From the NCBI GenBank assembly GCA_902613915.1, contig CACMJB010000002.1, positions 10,001-74,000 on the forward strand: a DNA stretch of 64,000 bases, in the 5' to 3' direction. How positions within the stretch are numbered: the stretch's first letter is position 1; the number at the start of each line of letters is the position of its first letter. The stretch comes from an uncultured Pelagibacteraceae bacterium (lineage in GTDB: Bacteria > Pseudomonadota > Alphaproteobacteria > Pelagibacterales > Pelagibacteraceae). This document shows, in pieces, positions 9,584 through 17,953 of the stretch. The position numbers and the translations under genes are program-made. The notes beneath the pieces are model-generated. The model had not been told where the DNA came from and ran no database searches. It saw only the letters and a program-made list of their open reading frames with translations.

Positions 9584-12145
9584 ATGAATTTATTTACAAG
9601 AACTTTTAGTAAAATATTTAAAAGCTCTAATCAACAAGAATTAGATAAAATTAAAAATATAATCGAGGGTATTAATAGTAAAGAAAATGAGATTAGGTCT
9701 TTAACCGAGGCAGATTTTAAAGAAAAAACATTTATTTATAAAAAAAAAGCTCAGAATGGTAACTTAAAAATTAATGAAATTATTCCAGAAACATTTGCCT
9801 TAGTAAGGGAAGCTGCTAAGAGAACGTTAGGTGAGAGACACTATGATGTTCAGTTAGCTGGCGGGTTAATCCTTCACAAGGGAAAAATAGCTGAGATGAA
9901 AACTGGTGAGGGTAAAACTCTTGTTTCAACTTTGCCGGCTTATTTAAATTCATTAACTGGGAAAGGAGTTCATATTGTAACAGTAAATGATTACCTTGCA
10001 AAAAGAGATTCTAAGTGGATGGGTAAAGTTTTCGATTATCTAGGTGTCACTACGGGCTGTATAACAAATGAAATTGACGATGTGGAAAGAAAGAAAAACT
10101 ATTCTAATGATATTACCTATGCAACTAACAATGAACTAGGGTTTGATTATTTAAGAGATAATATGAAGTATGAGCTTAATGACATGGTTCAAAGAGATCA
10201 TAACTTTTGCATTGTTGACGAAGTGGATAGCATCCTAATTGATGAATCTAGAACACCTTTAATAATTTCAGGAAAGCTAGAGGACAAAACAACATTATAT
10301 GAAACATCAAACAATTTTATTAAATATTTAGAGAAAAAAGATTATGAGTTAGATGAAAAAAATAAAAACGTAATTCTTTCAGATCTAGGAATTGATAAAA
10401 TTGAAAAATTAGCAATCCAAAAAAGAATACTTAAAAATAATAACTTTTATGATCCTGCTAATTTAGATCTGGTTCATCATGTAAATCAGGCGCTCAAGGC
10501 TAATTTAATTTTTAAAAAAGATACAGACTACATTGTGAGAGATAGCAAAGTTCAAATTATAGATGAGTTTACTGGAAGAGTCTTAGATGGAAGAAGGTTT
10601 TCAGACGGACTTCACCAGGCGATTGAGTCTAAGGAAAATGTTAAAATCCAAGAAGAAAATCAAACTTTAGCATCAATCACTTACCAAAACTATTTTAGAC
10701 TTTATAAAAAGTTAGCTGGTATGACTGGGACTGCGATGACAGAGTCTGAAGAATTTTTTGACATTTATAAATTGAATGTTGTTTCGATCCCTACAAATAA
10801 AGAGATGATGAGAAAAGATTTCAATGATCAAATTTTTCGAACTGAAAAAGAAAAATATCATGCAATATCAAATAAAATAATTGAATGTAATAGCAAAGGT
10901 CAACCGGTGTTAGTTGGAACAACTAGTATTGAAAAATCAGAAAAAATTTCAAATTATTTAAACAGTAAAAAAATAAAGCATAATGTTCTTAATGCAAAGC
11001 ATCACGAACAAGAGGCACAAATAATTGCTGAGGCTGGAAAAATTGGAGCTGTGACAATAGCTACTAACATGGCAGGTCGAGGTACAGACATAAAACTTGG
11101 AGGGAACAAAGATTTTATTCTAGATGGAAAAAAAGAAAATATTGAAGAGACCAGAGTTAATGAAAAAAAAGTCAAAGAGCTTGGTGGATTATTTATTATA
11201 GGAACAGAACGTCATGAAAGTAGAAGAATTGATAATCAGTTGCGAGGGAGATCTGGAAGACAAGGAGACCCTGGCAGTACAATTTTTTTTATAAGTCTTC
11301 AGGATGAATTAATGAGAATTTTCGGTGGAGACTCGATTGATGGAATGCTTAAAAAACTAGGTCTCAAAGAAAATGAGTCTATTGACCACCCTTGGATTAA
11401 CAAAGCTATGGAAAGAGCCCAAAAAAAAGTTGAGAGCAGAAATTTTGACATAAGAAAAACATTAATTAAATTTGATGATGTAATGAATGATCAAAGGCAA
11501 GTAATATTTTCTCAAAGATTAAAAATACTTAAAGAAAATAGTATTGAGGTAATTTTAAATGATTTTTTTGGTGAGATATTAAAAAACTTAAATACAGCTA
11601 GATTAAACTTGCAGAAATCTGGGGATGAAAAAAATTACCTTTCTGAAGTTAAAAATATAACCGGAAATTCAATTATTGACGGTGATTTAATAAATTATGG
11701 GAAGTTAAAAGAAATTGAATTTATTAACAAAATCAAAAATCTCTACTCTGATAAGAAAAATTTAAGAATTAAAATTTTAGGTAAAGATCAAAATGACATT
11801 TTAGAAAAAAAAATATTTTTACAAATTATTGATTTTTCTTGGAGATCGCACCTGCAATATCTTGAACAACTGAGACAAGTTATCGGTCTTAGACAATATG
11901 GCCAAAAAGATCCTTTATCTGAATTTAAAAAAGAAGCTTTTGTGTTATTCGAAGGATTATTATCAAAAATTAAAAATGATTTAATTAAATTTCTCTTAAA
12001 CCTTAATATTGTAGTTTCATCACAAGAAAAAACAAAAGAGAAAGAGGAAGTTATAGAGAATAAATCTGATAAAAAAGTCGGGAGAAATGAAAAATGCCCC
12101 TGTGGTTCTGGAAAAAAATTCAAACACTGTCATGGAAATATTTAA
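9584..12145 (+). CDS. secA: preprotein translocase ATPase SecA
   Basis: SecA is the motor that drives unfolded precursors through SecYEG. The 853-aa protein has Walker A TGEGKT (107-112), the DEVDS Walker B, the preprotein cross-linking region, the second nucleotide-binding fold with NMAGRGTDI and QLRGRSGRQGDPG, and a C-terminal zinc tail with C838, C840, C849 and H850 that contacts SecB and phospholipids. It is full length. It is convergent with the photolyase gene, 5 bp away. Confidence 0.98.
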   Translation: MNLFTRTFSKIFKSSNQQELDKIKNIIEGINSKENEIRSLTEADFKEKTFIYKKKAQNGNLKINEIIPETFALVREAAKRTLGERHYDVQLAGGLILHKGKIAEMKTGEGKTLVSTLPAYLNSLTGKGVHIVTVNDYLAKRDSKWMGKVFDYLGVTTGCITNEIDDVERKKNYSNDITYATNNELGFDYLRDNMKYELNDMVQRDHNFCIVDEVDSILIDESRTPLIISGKLEDKTTLYETSNNFIKYLEKKDYELDEKNKNVILSDLGIDKIEKLAIQKRILKNNNFYDPANLDLVHHVNQALKANLIFKKDTDYIVRDSKVQIIDEFTGRVLDGRRFSDGLHQAIESKENVKIQEENQTLASITYQNYFRLYKKLAGMTGTAMTESEEFFDIYKLNVVSIPTNKEMMRKDFNDQIFRTEKEKYHAISNKIIECNSKGQPVLVGTTSIEKSEKISNYLNSKKIKHNVLNAKHHEQEAQIIAEAGKIGAVTIATNMAGRGTDIKLGGNKDFILDGKKENIEETRVNEKKVKELGGLFIIGTERHESRRIDNQLRGRSGRQGDPGSTIFFISLQDELMRIFGGDSIDGMLKKLGLKENESIDHPWINKAMERAQKKVESRNFDIRKTLIKFDDVMNDQRQVIFSQRLKILKENSIEVILNDFFGEILKNLNTARLNLQKSGDEKNYLSEVKNITGNSIIDGDLINYGKLKEIEFINKIKNLYSDKKNLRIKILGKDQNDILEKKIFLQIIDFSWRSHLQYLEQLRQVIGLRQYGQKDPLSEFKKEAFVLFEGLLSKIKNDLIKFLLNLNIVVSSQEKTKEKEEVIENKSDKKVGRNEKCPCGSGKKFKHCHGNI

Positions 12146-12150
12146 TTTTT

Positions 12151-13551
12151 TTAAATTTTTTTAAAAGCATTTAAAGCTTTTGATCGAGCATCCTCATGTT
12201 TTACAATTGGATGCGGATAGTCTCTACCTACTTTAAATTTTTCATCATTTAATTCCCAAGGTTTGTGAATAAATTTTTTTGATAAATTTTTTAATTCAGG
12301 CACCCATCTTTTGACGTATTCACCTTCTTTATCAAATTTTTCACCCTGAAGAATTGGATTAAATATTCTAAAGTATGGCGCGGCATCTGCCCCGCAGCCT
12401 GCAACCCACTGCCATCCTGCAACATTACTGGCCGGACTATAATCCAATAAACAATTTTTGAAATATTTTTCACCTTCTTTCCAATTAATTAATAAGTGTT
12501 TTACTAAAAATGAGCCGACTATCATTCTAACTCTATTATGCATCCAACCAGTAGAATAAAGTTCTCTCATCCCAGCATCAACTATTGGATATCCAGTAAG
12601 TCCTTTTTTCCATGCATTTAAAAATTTAGAATTTTTTTGCCAGGGAAATTTATCAAATTTTTTGGAGTAATTACCTTTTAACATGTATGGAAAATGATTT
12701 ATTAATGAATGATTAAATTCACGCCAGCCAATTTCTGTTAGGAATTTTGAGGTTCCAATTGTTTTTGTTTTTTTTTTAATACACTCATCCCATATTGTTT
12801 CAACATGCAGCTGGCCAAATTTTATAAATGGAGACAATTTAGATGTGCCTACTATGTTTGGAAAGTTCCGCCCTTCTGAATAATTTGTAATTCTCTTTTT
12901 AATAAAATTTTGTAATTCTTTTAAAGCATATTGTTCGTCTGGATTCCAAATTTTTTCAAAATTTTTATACCAATCCTTATTAGGCAATATCTTCTCTGCA
13001 TTAATACAGTTATTAAAATATTTCATTTTATTTATACACTTTTTAATTTCTCTCTTTTTTGAGGGTATTTTTTCAGTAAACAATTTTTCTGCCGTTCTCC
13101 AAAAAGGTGTGAACACCTTGAATGGAGTTCCGTCACCTTTTTTAACTTCATCAATTTCATTAAGAGCATTTCCTTTAAATCTTTTGTAATAAATATTTTT
13201 ATTTTTAAAAATATTAAATAAATATTCATCAAATTTTAAAAAATCTGGCTCATAAACCTTATTCCAATACATTGCGAAGTCTTTTTTTTTAACCAGAGAG
13301 TCAAAGAAAACTTTAAATGAGTGAGTTTCAACTATTTCAAGAGAAATATTTAATTCATTTAGTTTTTTTTTAAAATTTGATAGCGATCTACTTAACCACC
13401 ATTTCTGAGCCTCTTGATCACTATATATATCTTTTTTATAAAGATAAAAAACCACCACTTGGCTATGATTAGTAGTAGCCTCGATTAACCCATGATTTTT
13501 TATAAACCTAAAGTCATCTCTTAACCAGAAGAGTCCAATCTTTTTATCCAT
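12151..13551 (-). CDS. phrB: deoxyribodipyrimidine photolyase (cryptochrome/photolyase family)
   Basis: This 466-aa FAD enzyme uses light to split UV-induced cyclobutane pyrimidine dimers. The N-terminal alpha/beta antenna domain begins KIGLFWLRDDFR. The C-terminal FAD domain has the family signature TGYPIVDAGMREL then GWMHNRVRM, and the segment DYSPASNVAGWQWVAGCGAD, which includes the electron-transfer Trp region. Length and motifs fit class I CPD photolyases. A DASH cryptochrome role cannot be fully ruled out from motifs alone. It lies downstream of tRNA-Phe and fits life in sunlit surface water. Confidence 0.92.
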   Translation of the reverse strand: MDKKIGLFWLRDDFRFIKNHGLIEATTNHSQVVVFYLYKKDIYSDQEAQKWWLSRSLSNFKKKLNELNISLEIVETHSFKVFFDSLVKKKDFAMYWNKVYEPDFLKFDEYLFNIFKNKNIYYKRFKGNALNEIDEVKKGDGTPFKVFTPFWRTAEKLFTEKIPSKKREIKKCINKMKYFNNCINAEKILPNKDWYKNFEKIWNPDEQYALKELQNFIKKRITNYSEGRNFPNIVGTSKLSPFIKFGQLHVETIWDECIKKKTKTIGTSKFLTEIGWREFNHSLINHFPYMLKGNYSKKFDKFPWQKNSKFLNAWKKGLTGYPIVDAGMRELYSTGWMHNRVRMIVGSFLVKHLLINWKEGEKYFKNCLLDYSPASNVAGWQWVAGCGADAAPYFRIFNPILQGEKFDKEGEYVKRWVPELKNLSKKFIHKPWELNDEKFKVGRDYPHPIVKHEDARSKALNAFKKI

Positions 13552-13604
13552 ATTAAAATAATTATCAGATTAATTTTTATTTTTCGATGTGTAAAAAATG
13601 TTAG

Positions 13605-13679
13605 TGGTGGCCTTGGTAAGAATCGCACTTACGACACATACCTTTTCAGGGTACTGCTCTACTACTGAGCTACAAGGCC
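13605..13679 (-). tRNA. tRNA-Phe (GAA)
   Basis: On the minus strand the 7-bp acceptor stem GGCCTTG/CAAGGCC, D-arm GCTC/GAGC, anticodon stem GTACC/GGTAT with loop CTGAAAA (anticodon GAA), T-arm GTAAG/CTTAC, discriminator A and encoded CCA are all present (75 nt). The first base of the tRNA is the last base (G) of the infA TAG stop codon. The tRNA is therefore embedded at the end of the hisD-infA transcript and must be released by RNase P. Confidence 0.97.
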
Positions 13680-13894
13680 TAAAATCTAAAAGTTATTCTA
13701 CCTTTAGTTAAATCATATGGCGTCATTTCAACCATTACATTATCTCCAGCTAGAACTCTTATTCTATTTTTTCTTAACTTCCCAGCTGTATGAGCTAGGA
13801 TTTCATGATTGTTTTCTAACTTAACTCTAAACATAGCATTGGGTAAAAGTTCTGTTACTTTTCCTTTAAATTCTAAAGTTTCTTGTTTCGCCAA
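13679..13894 (-). CDS. infA: translation initiation factor IF-1
   Basis: IF-1 is a 71-aa single OB-fold protein that sits in the ribosomal A site during initiation. The sequence shows the usual pattern: [19 protein letters not shown], then [16 protein letters not shown] and a [10 protein letters not shown] end. It starts directly after hisD. Its TAG stop shares one base with tRNA-Phe. Confidence 0.98.
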   Translation of the reverse strand: MAKQETLEFKGKVTELLPNAMFRVKLENNHEILAHTAGKLRKNRIRVLAGDNVMVEMTPYDLTKGRITFRF

Positions 13895-15193
13895 TTAATT
13901 TTCCTTTTTTAATCTTATTTTGATGGAATTTGCATGCCCATCCAAATTCTCATGCTTAGCTAAATTTATAACCGATGCGCCTAATCTTTCAATACCTGTT
14001 TTTGTTATTTTTATAAGAGAGTGACGCTTTAAAAAATCATTAACAGATAAACCTGAAGAGAATCTTGCTGATCCTGATGTTGGAAGTACATGATTTGGTC
14101 CAGCTAAATAATCACCAATAGCTTCAGGAGAAAATTTTCCAATAAATATTGATCCTGCATTGTTTATAGATTTGATAATTTCATTATCAAAAGATGTTTG
14201 TAGTTCAAGGTGTTCTGGGGCAATAATATTAATTATTTCAGGAATTTTTTTCTTACTTTGAGTATAAATTGCTATTCCAAACTTTTTTAAACTTTTAATT
14301 GCTATTTTTTTTTTTGGTAAATTACTTAATTGTTTTTTTAAACAAGCGTTCACAGAATTAATTAGTTTTTTGTCATTAGTAATAAGAATAGATTGAGCGT
14401 ATACATCATGCTCTGCTTGAGCGATCAAATCAGCTGCTATTAACTTAGGATCAGAATTCTTATCACCAACAATACTTACCTCTGATGGTCCTGCAATCAT
14501 ATCAATCCCAACATCCCCAAAAACTTCTTTTTTTGCAGATGTTACAAAAATATTTCCTGGTCCAACTATTTTATCTACTTTTACAAAATTTTTTGTTCCA
14601 TATGCAAGCGCAGCAATTGAGTGTGCTCCTCCGGTCCTATAGATTTTTTTTACCCCACATTTTTTTGCTGCATAGACTATAGCTGGATTAATTGCTGTGC
14701 TTAATGATGGGGTAGTAAGATAAATATTTTTTACTCCAGCCACTATCGCTGGAATACAATTCATAAGAACAGTACTTGGGTAACTTGCAGTTCCTCCAGG
14801 CACATATACACCTACCTTGTCAATTGATGTATATTTATAAGAAAGCTGATTATTATATTTATCTTTGAAATTAAAATTAGAAAATTTTTGTTTGGAATGA
14901 AACTTTTTTATTCTTTCAAAAGCTAAATCAATTGCCTTTTTTATTTTTTTGTCTGTTCCTTTTGAAATTTTATTAATTTCTTTTTTTGAGAAGTATACTT
15001 TATTAGATTTTGTTTTAAGTTTTGAAAATTTTTTTTCGTACTTTATAACTGCTTCATCACCATTTTTTTTAACATTTTGGATAATCTTACTTACTTTTAT
15101 AGTAGAATTCTTTTGATTTGACTTCCTTTTAAAAAGTAAAGCTTTCAAAAATTTAATTGAATTCTTTCCTTTATAGTTTAAAGTTTTTAACAT
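13895..15193 (-). CDS. hisD: histidinol dehydrogenase
   Basis: HisD oxidises L-histidinol to histidine in two NAD-dependent steps. The 432-aa protein shows VYVPGGTASYPS, the zinc and catalytic region (QAEHD near 260 and APEHLEL near 325), and HVLPTSGSARFSSGLS toward the C-terminus. It is coupled to the DUF2948 gene by a 1-bp overlap and to infA with no gap. The hisD-infA placement is conserved in alphaproteobacteria. No other his genes lie in the window. Confidence 0.97.
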   Translation of the reverse strand: MLKTLNYKGKNSIKFLKALLFKRKSNQKNSTIKVSKIIQNVKKNGDEAVIKYEKKFSKLKTKSNKVYFSKKEINKISKGTDKKIKKAIDLAFERIKKFHSKQKFSNFNFKDKYNNQLSYKYTSIDKVGVYVPGGTASYPSTVLMNCIPAIVAGVKNIYLTTPSLSTAINPAIVYAAKKCGVKKIYRTGGAHSIAALAYGTKNFVKVDKIVGPGNIFVTSAKKEVFGDVGIDMIAGPSEVSIVGDKNSDPKLIAADLIAQAEHDVYAQSILITNDKKLINSVNACLKKQLSNLPKKKIAIKSLKKFGIAIYTQSKKKIPEIINIIAPEHLELQTSFDNEIIKSINNAGSIFIGKFSPEAIGDYLAGPNHVLPTSGSARFSSGLSVNDFLKRHSLIKITKTGIERLGASVINLAKHENLDGHANSIKIRLKKEN

Positions 15194-15636
15194 TATAAAA
15201 CTTGGTGTTTAGGTTTATTTTTAGTTTCCCAAGCATCACCTTGATCATCCAGAGACACTTCGATGACCTCCGTGATAACTTTTATAATAGAGTCTCCTGC
15301 AAATATTATTTTCATTTCATAGTTATTATCAGGCATCTTATTAGTTTCAATAGCTAGAAAGTCCAAAAACATATCTTTTTTATTTTGCTCAATATTTTTT
15401 GAATGAACATTTAAAACATTTTCAAATTTTAAAACAGTTCTTATACGTTTATTATTTCTAAAAACCCCTTTTTCTACATCTTCCCACATAAAACGATTTA
15501 ACTGCAGCAGAAAAATCTTATTTTTTTTTAAGCGAGCAACATCAGAAGTATTTAATATAGCATCTTGTAAATGTGCTGAAACAACTCTTAGATCCTCTTC
15601 TGTTCTAGCTATTAATTTTAAATTTTTAATAATCAT
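15193..15636 (-). CDS. DUF2948 family protein
   Basis: This 147-aa protein of unknown function starts with LKLIARTEEDLRVVSAHLQDA and has FMWED near residue 50, both typical of DUF2948. The family is restricted mostly to alphaproteobacteria and normally sits between murA and hisD, exactly as here with 0-1 bp spacing. No catalytic motif or membrane segment is visible. Confidence 0.9.
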   Translation of the reverse strand: MIIKNLKLIARTEEDLRVVSAHLQDAILNTSDVARLKKNKIFLLQLNRFMWEDVEKGVFRNNKRIRTVLKFENVLNVHSKNIEQNKKDMFLDFLAIETNKMPDNNYEMKIIFAGDSIIKVITEVIEVSLDDQGDAWETKNKPKHQVL

Positions 15637-16893
15637 TTAAACCCTCTTTATAACAGCTCTACAACTTTTTAGTTTAGTTTCTAAAAATTCATATCCACGA
15701 TCGAGATGATAAATTCTATTTATTATCGTTCTGTTCTCAGCTGTTAAACCGGCTAAAACTAAACTTACGGAAGCTCTTAGATCTGTAGCCATGACTTCTG
15801 CGCCCATTAGTTTTGTTGGCCCTTTGATTATTGCAATATTATTTTTTGTTTCGATGTTTGCCCCCATTCTATTTAGTTCTGGTACATGCATAAATCTGTT
15901 TTCAAATATTGCTTCCTTAATTTTAGAAACACCATTAGCTTGGGTAAGAAGCACCATTAATTGAGCTTGCAGATCGGTAGGGAAACCTGGGTAAGGCTTT
16001 GTTAAAATTTTCATTGGTTTTAGATTTTTACTTTTTAAAATTGTCACAGAAGTTTTCTTTATTTTAATTTTTACTCCAATTTTTTTTAAAATATTTATTT
16101 CAGTTTTTATTATCTTTGGATTAATTCTATCAATAATAATTTTTTTACCAATAAGAGCACTTGCAATGATAAAACTACCTGTCTCAATTCTATCAAACAT
16201 TATATCATGATCTATTTTGTAATTTTTATTTTCACTTTCGAAAATTGTAATTGTCCTTCCAGATATCTTTATATTAGCTCCAAGTTTATTTAAAAATAGA
16301 ATCAAATCTTTTATTTCTGGTTCTATTGCACAATTCTTTATAATTGTTTTTCCTTTTGCATTATATGCTGCGAGCAATGCATTTTCAGTGGCACCTACAG
16401 AAATTGAGGGAAAATTAATCGTTGTTCCTTTCAGGCCTTTTTTTGCTTCAGCTATGATGTATCCATTTTTAATTTTTATATTTGCACCAAGTTTTTTTAA
16501 TGCAAATAAATGTAGGTCGACCGGTCGTGTGCCTATTGCACACCCTCCAGGCAAAGAAACTTTTGCCTTTCCATATTTTGTTAATAATGAACCCAAAACT
16601 AATACGCCAGCTCTCATTGTTTTTACAAGCTTATAAGGAGCTAATGTTTTTATGTTTTTATCATTATTGTAAATTTTTAGAATATTTTTTTTTTCTGAAA
16701 TTTTAATTTTTAATCCAATGTATTCCAACAACTCAATCATTGTAAAAATATCTTTAACTAAAGGGACATTTTGTAAACTGGCTTGATTACATAGAATGGA
16801 TGCAGCCAAAATTGGTAATGAGGCGTTTTTAGAACCGGAAATAAAAATTTTTCCTCTTAATTCTTTCTTGCCTTCAATTATGAGTTTTTGCAT
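15637..16893 (-). CDS. murA: UDP-N-acetylglucosamine 1-carboxyvinyltransferase
   Basis: MurA adds enolpyruvate from PEP to UDP-GlcNAc, the first committed step of peptidoglycan synthesis. The 418-aa protein has the substrate-binding GSKNASLP (~20-27) and the active-site loop PGGCAIGTRPVDLH with C118. Enzymes with Cys at this position are normally inactivated by fosfomycin, whereas the known resistant ones have Asp. It sits 8 bp after dcd. Confidence 0.97.
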   Translation of the reverse strand: MQKLIIEGKKELRGKIFISGSKNASLPILAASILCNQASLQNVPLVKDIFTMIELLEYIGLKIKISEKKNILKIYNNDKNIKTLAPYKLVKTMRAGVLVLGSLLTKYGKAKVSLPGGCAIGTRPVDLHLFALKKLGANIKIKNGYIIAEAKKGLKGTTINFPSISVGATENALLAAYNAKGKTIIKNCAIEPEIKDLILFLNKLGANIKISGRTITIFESENKNYKIDHDIMFDRIETGSFIIASALIGKKIIIDRINPKIIKTEINILKKIGVKIKIKKTSVTILKSKNLKPMKILTKPYPGFPTDLQAQLMVLLTQANGVSKIKEAIFENRFMHVPELNRMGANIETKNNIAIIKGPTKLMGAEVMATDLRASVSLVLAGLTAENRTIINRIYHLDRGYEFLETKLKSCRAVIKRV

Positions 16894-16901
16894 TAAGGAG
16901 T

Positions 16902-17456
16902 TTAAACTTTGGGTAATGTTACGCCTTTTTGTTTCATATACTTTCCGTTTCTTTTCGCGTAAGTAACTGCTGGTTTTTCATTGCCTTTAAGGAAAACAAA
17001 TTGCGCAACTCCCTCATTAGCATAAATCTTTGCGGGTAAGGGGGTGGTATTAGAAAATTCTAAAGTTACATGACCCTCCCAACCAGGTTCTAAAGGTGTA
17101 ACATTAACAATTATCCCACATCTTGCATAAGTAGATTTACCTAAGCAAATAACTAAAACATTATCTGGTATCTTAAAATACTCAATTGTTCTAGCTAATG
17201 CAAAAGAGTTTGGAGGTATAATGCACTCCTTGCCAACTTTTGTTACAAAACTCTCCTTCTTAAAAATTTTAGGGTCTACAATTCCTGAATTAACGTTAGT
17301 AAAAATTTTAAACTCATTAGAGACTCTGGCATCATATCCGTAAGATGAAAGACCGAATGAAATTTTTCCTTTCCTTACTTGTTTGCTCACAAATGGTTTT
17401 ATCATTCCATTTAATTTAGCTGATTTCTCAATCCATTTATCTGAAAGTACTGTCAT
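16902..17456 (-). CDS. dcd: dCTP deaminase
   Basis: Dcd converts dCTP to dUTP, feeding dTTP synthesis. The 184-aa trimeric dUTPase-fold protein has the SYGYDAR motif (~38-44), GKSTYARCG (~106-114) and the catalytic Glu in TLEFSN (~E133), followed by the glycine-poor C-terminal lid. Length is as expected. Its start lies inside the end of the upstream 40-aa ORF (20-bp overlap), which suggests coupled translation. Confidence 0.96.
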   Translation of the reverse strand: MTVLSDKWIEKSAKLNGMIKPFVSKQVRKGKISFGLSSYGYDARVSNEFKIFTNVNSGIVDPKIFKKESFVTKVGKECIIPPNSFALARTIEYFKIPDNVLVICLGKSTYARCGIIVNVTPLEPGWEGHVTLEFSNTTPLPAKIYANEGVAQFVFLKGNEKPAVTYAKRNGKYMKQKGVTLPKV

Positions 17457-17559
17457 CTTTATTTTTTTTCTTGTTTATCTTTTTTCTTTTTTTTAAGTTT
17501 TTTTTGAGTGCCGCTTCTCGATCTCTAATAAATGAATCTTTCTTTTCAGAAATTTTCAT
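17437..17559 (-). CDS. small basic protein, 40 aa
   Basis: Reading the minus strand from ATG at 17559 gives a 40-aa polar protein, [10 protein letters not shown] then [18 protein letters not shown] and ending DDSTFR. The R-x-x-A-L-x-x-N-L-x-x-R-K pattern recurs in small alphaproteobacterial proteins encoded beside cell-wall and core genes, as I recall them. It lies 6 bp after the 64-aa gene and overlaps dcd by 20 bp. Function is unknown, but the high charge suggests RNA or ribosome contact (inference). It is short enough to be missed by automatic calling. Confidence 0.6.
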   Translation of the reverse strand: MKISEKKDSFIRDREAALKKNLKKRKKINKKKNKDDSTFR

Positions 17560-17565
17560 TATCTT

Positions 17566-17760
17566 CTATTTTTTATCTGGATTAGTCAGATCTTCAAGAG
17601 TTATCGGCTTATTAATATCGTGCATGACTTCTTGTTGTTCATTTTTGGAGGTAATGTTGTTTTTTCTTGCTCGACGTTGTTCTATACGAGCTTTTCTCTT
17701 TGCCTCTTTTTTCATCGCTTTATCGCCACGCGTAGATTTGTAGTCGTAATGAATTCCCAT
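17566..17760 (-). CDS. small basic hypothetical protein, 64 aa
   Basis: This 64-aa ORF (MGIHYDYKSTRGDKAMKKEA..., with KRKARIEQRRARK in the middle) has no domain I recognise. It is strongly basic in the middle and acidic at the end, with no membrane segment. The same-strand, 6-bp spacing to the next small ORF and dcd makes it the likely first gene of the leftward dcd-murA-hisD-infA transcript. The opposite-strand frames over the same stretch look like noise. Confidence 0.6.
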   Translation of the reverse strand: MGIHYDYKSTRGDKAMKKEAKRKARIEQRRARKNNITSKNEQQEVMHDINKPITLEDLTNPDKK

Positions 17761-17953
17761 AAGTTCTCCTGCATCTATCTACTTCTACTTCTGCTGACGA
17801 TAATTTGCAAGTATTCTTCTGAAAAAAGCTGTAAATAAATTGTTTTTATCCTTTTAAAGACTGATTATATGAAAAAAATATAACAAATCGTTCAATTAAT
17901 GAACAATAAACTGTACAAAAATTGAACAAAATGTTAATTAAACTTAATATTTA
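17761..17953. promoter_or_regulatory. divergent intergenic region with GTTC/GAAC palindrome
   Basis: These 193 bases separate the leftward core operon from the rightward phosphoramidate-type operon and hold no gene. At 17890-17904 lies a perfect GTTCA-N5-TGAAC palindrome. Further GAAC half-sites follow at 17901-17904 and 17923-17926 (ttgaac). The array ends about 28 bp before the start codon at 17954, a fitting place for an operator. The spacing does not match the alphaproteobacterial LexA box (GTTC-N7-GTTC direct repeat), so the regulator is unknown. Confidence 0.4.

Noticed and set aside
17471-17838. Plus-strand reading frames opposite the small basic genes
   Set aside because: They are Phe/Ser/Leu-rich mirror frames of Lys-rich coding sequence with no start signals or homology.
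17890-17926. LexA/SOS operator upstream of the accessory operon
   Set aside because: The alphaproteobacterial SOS box is a GTTC-N7-GTTC direct repeat. The sequence here is a GTTC-N7-GAAC inverted arrangement, so I list it only as an unassigned palindrome.
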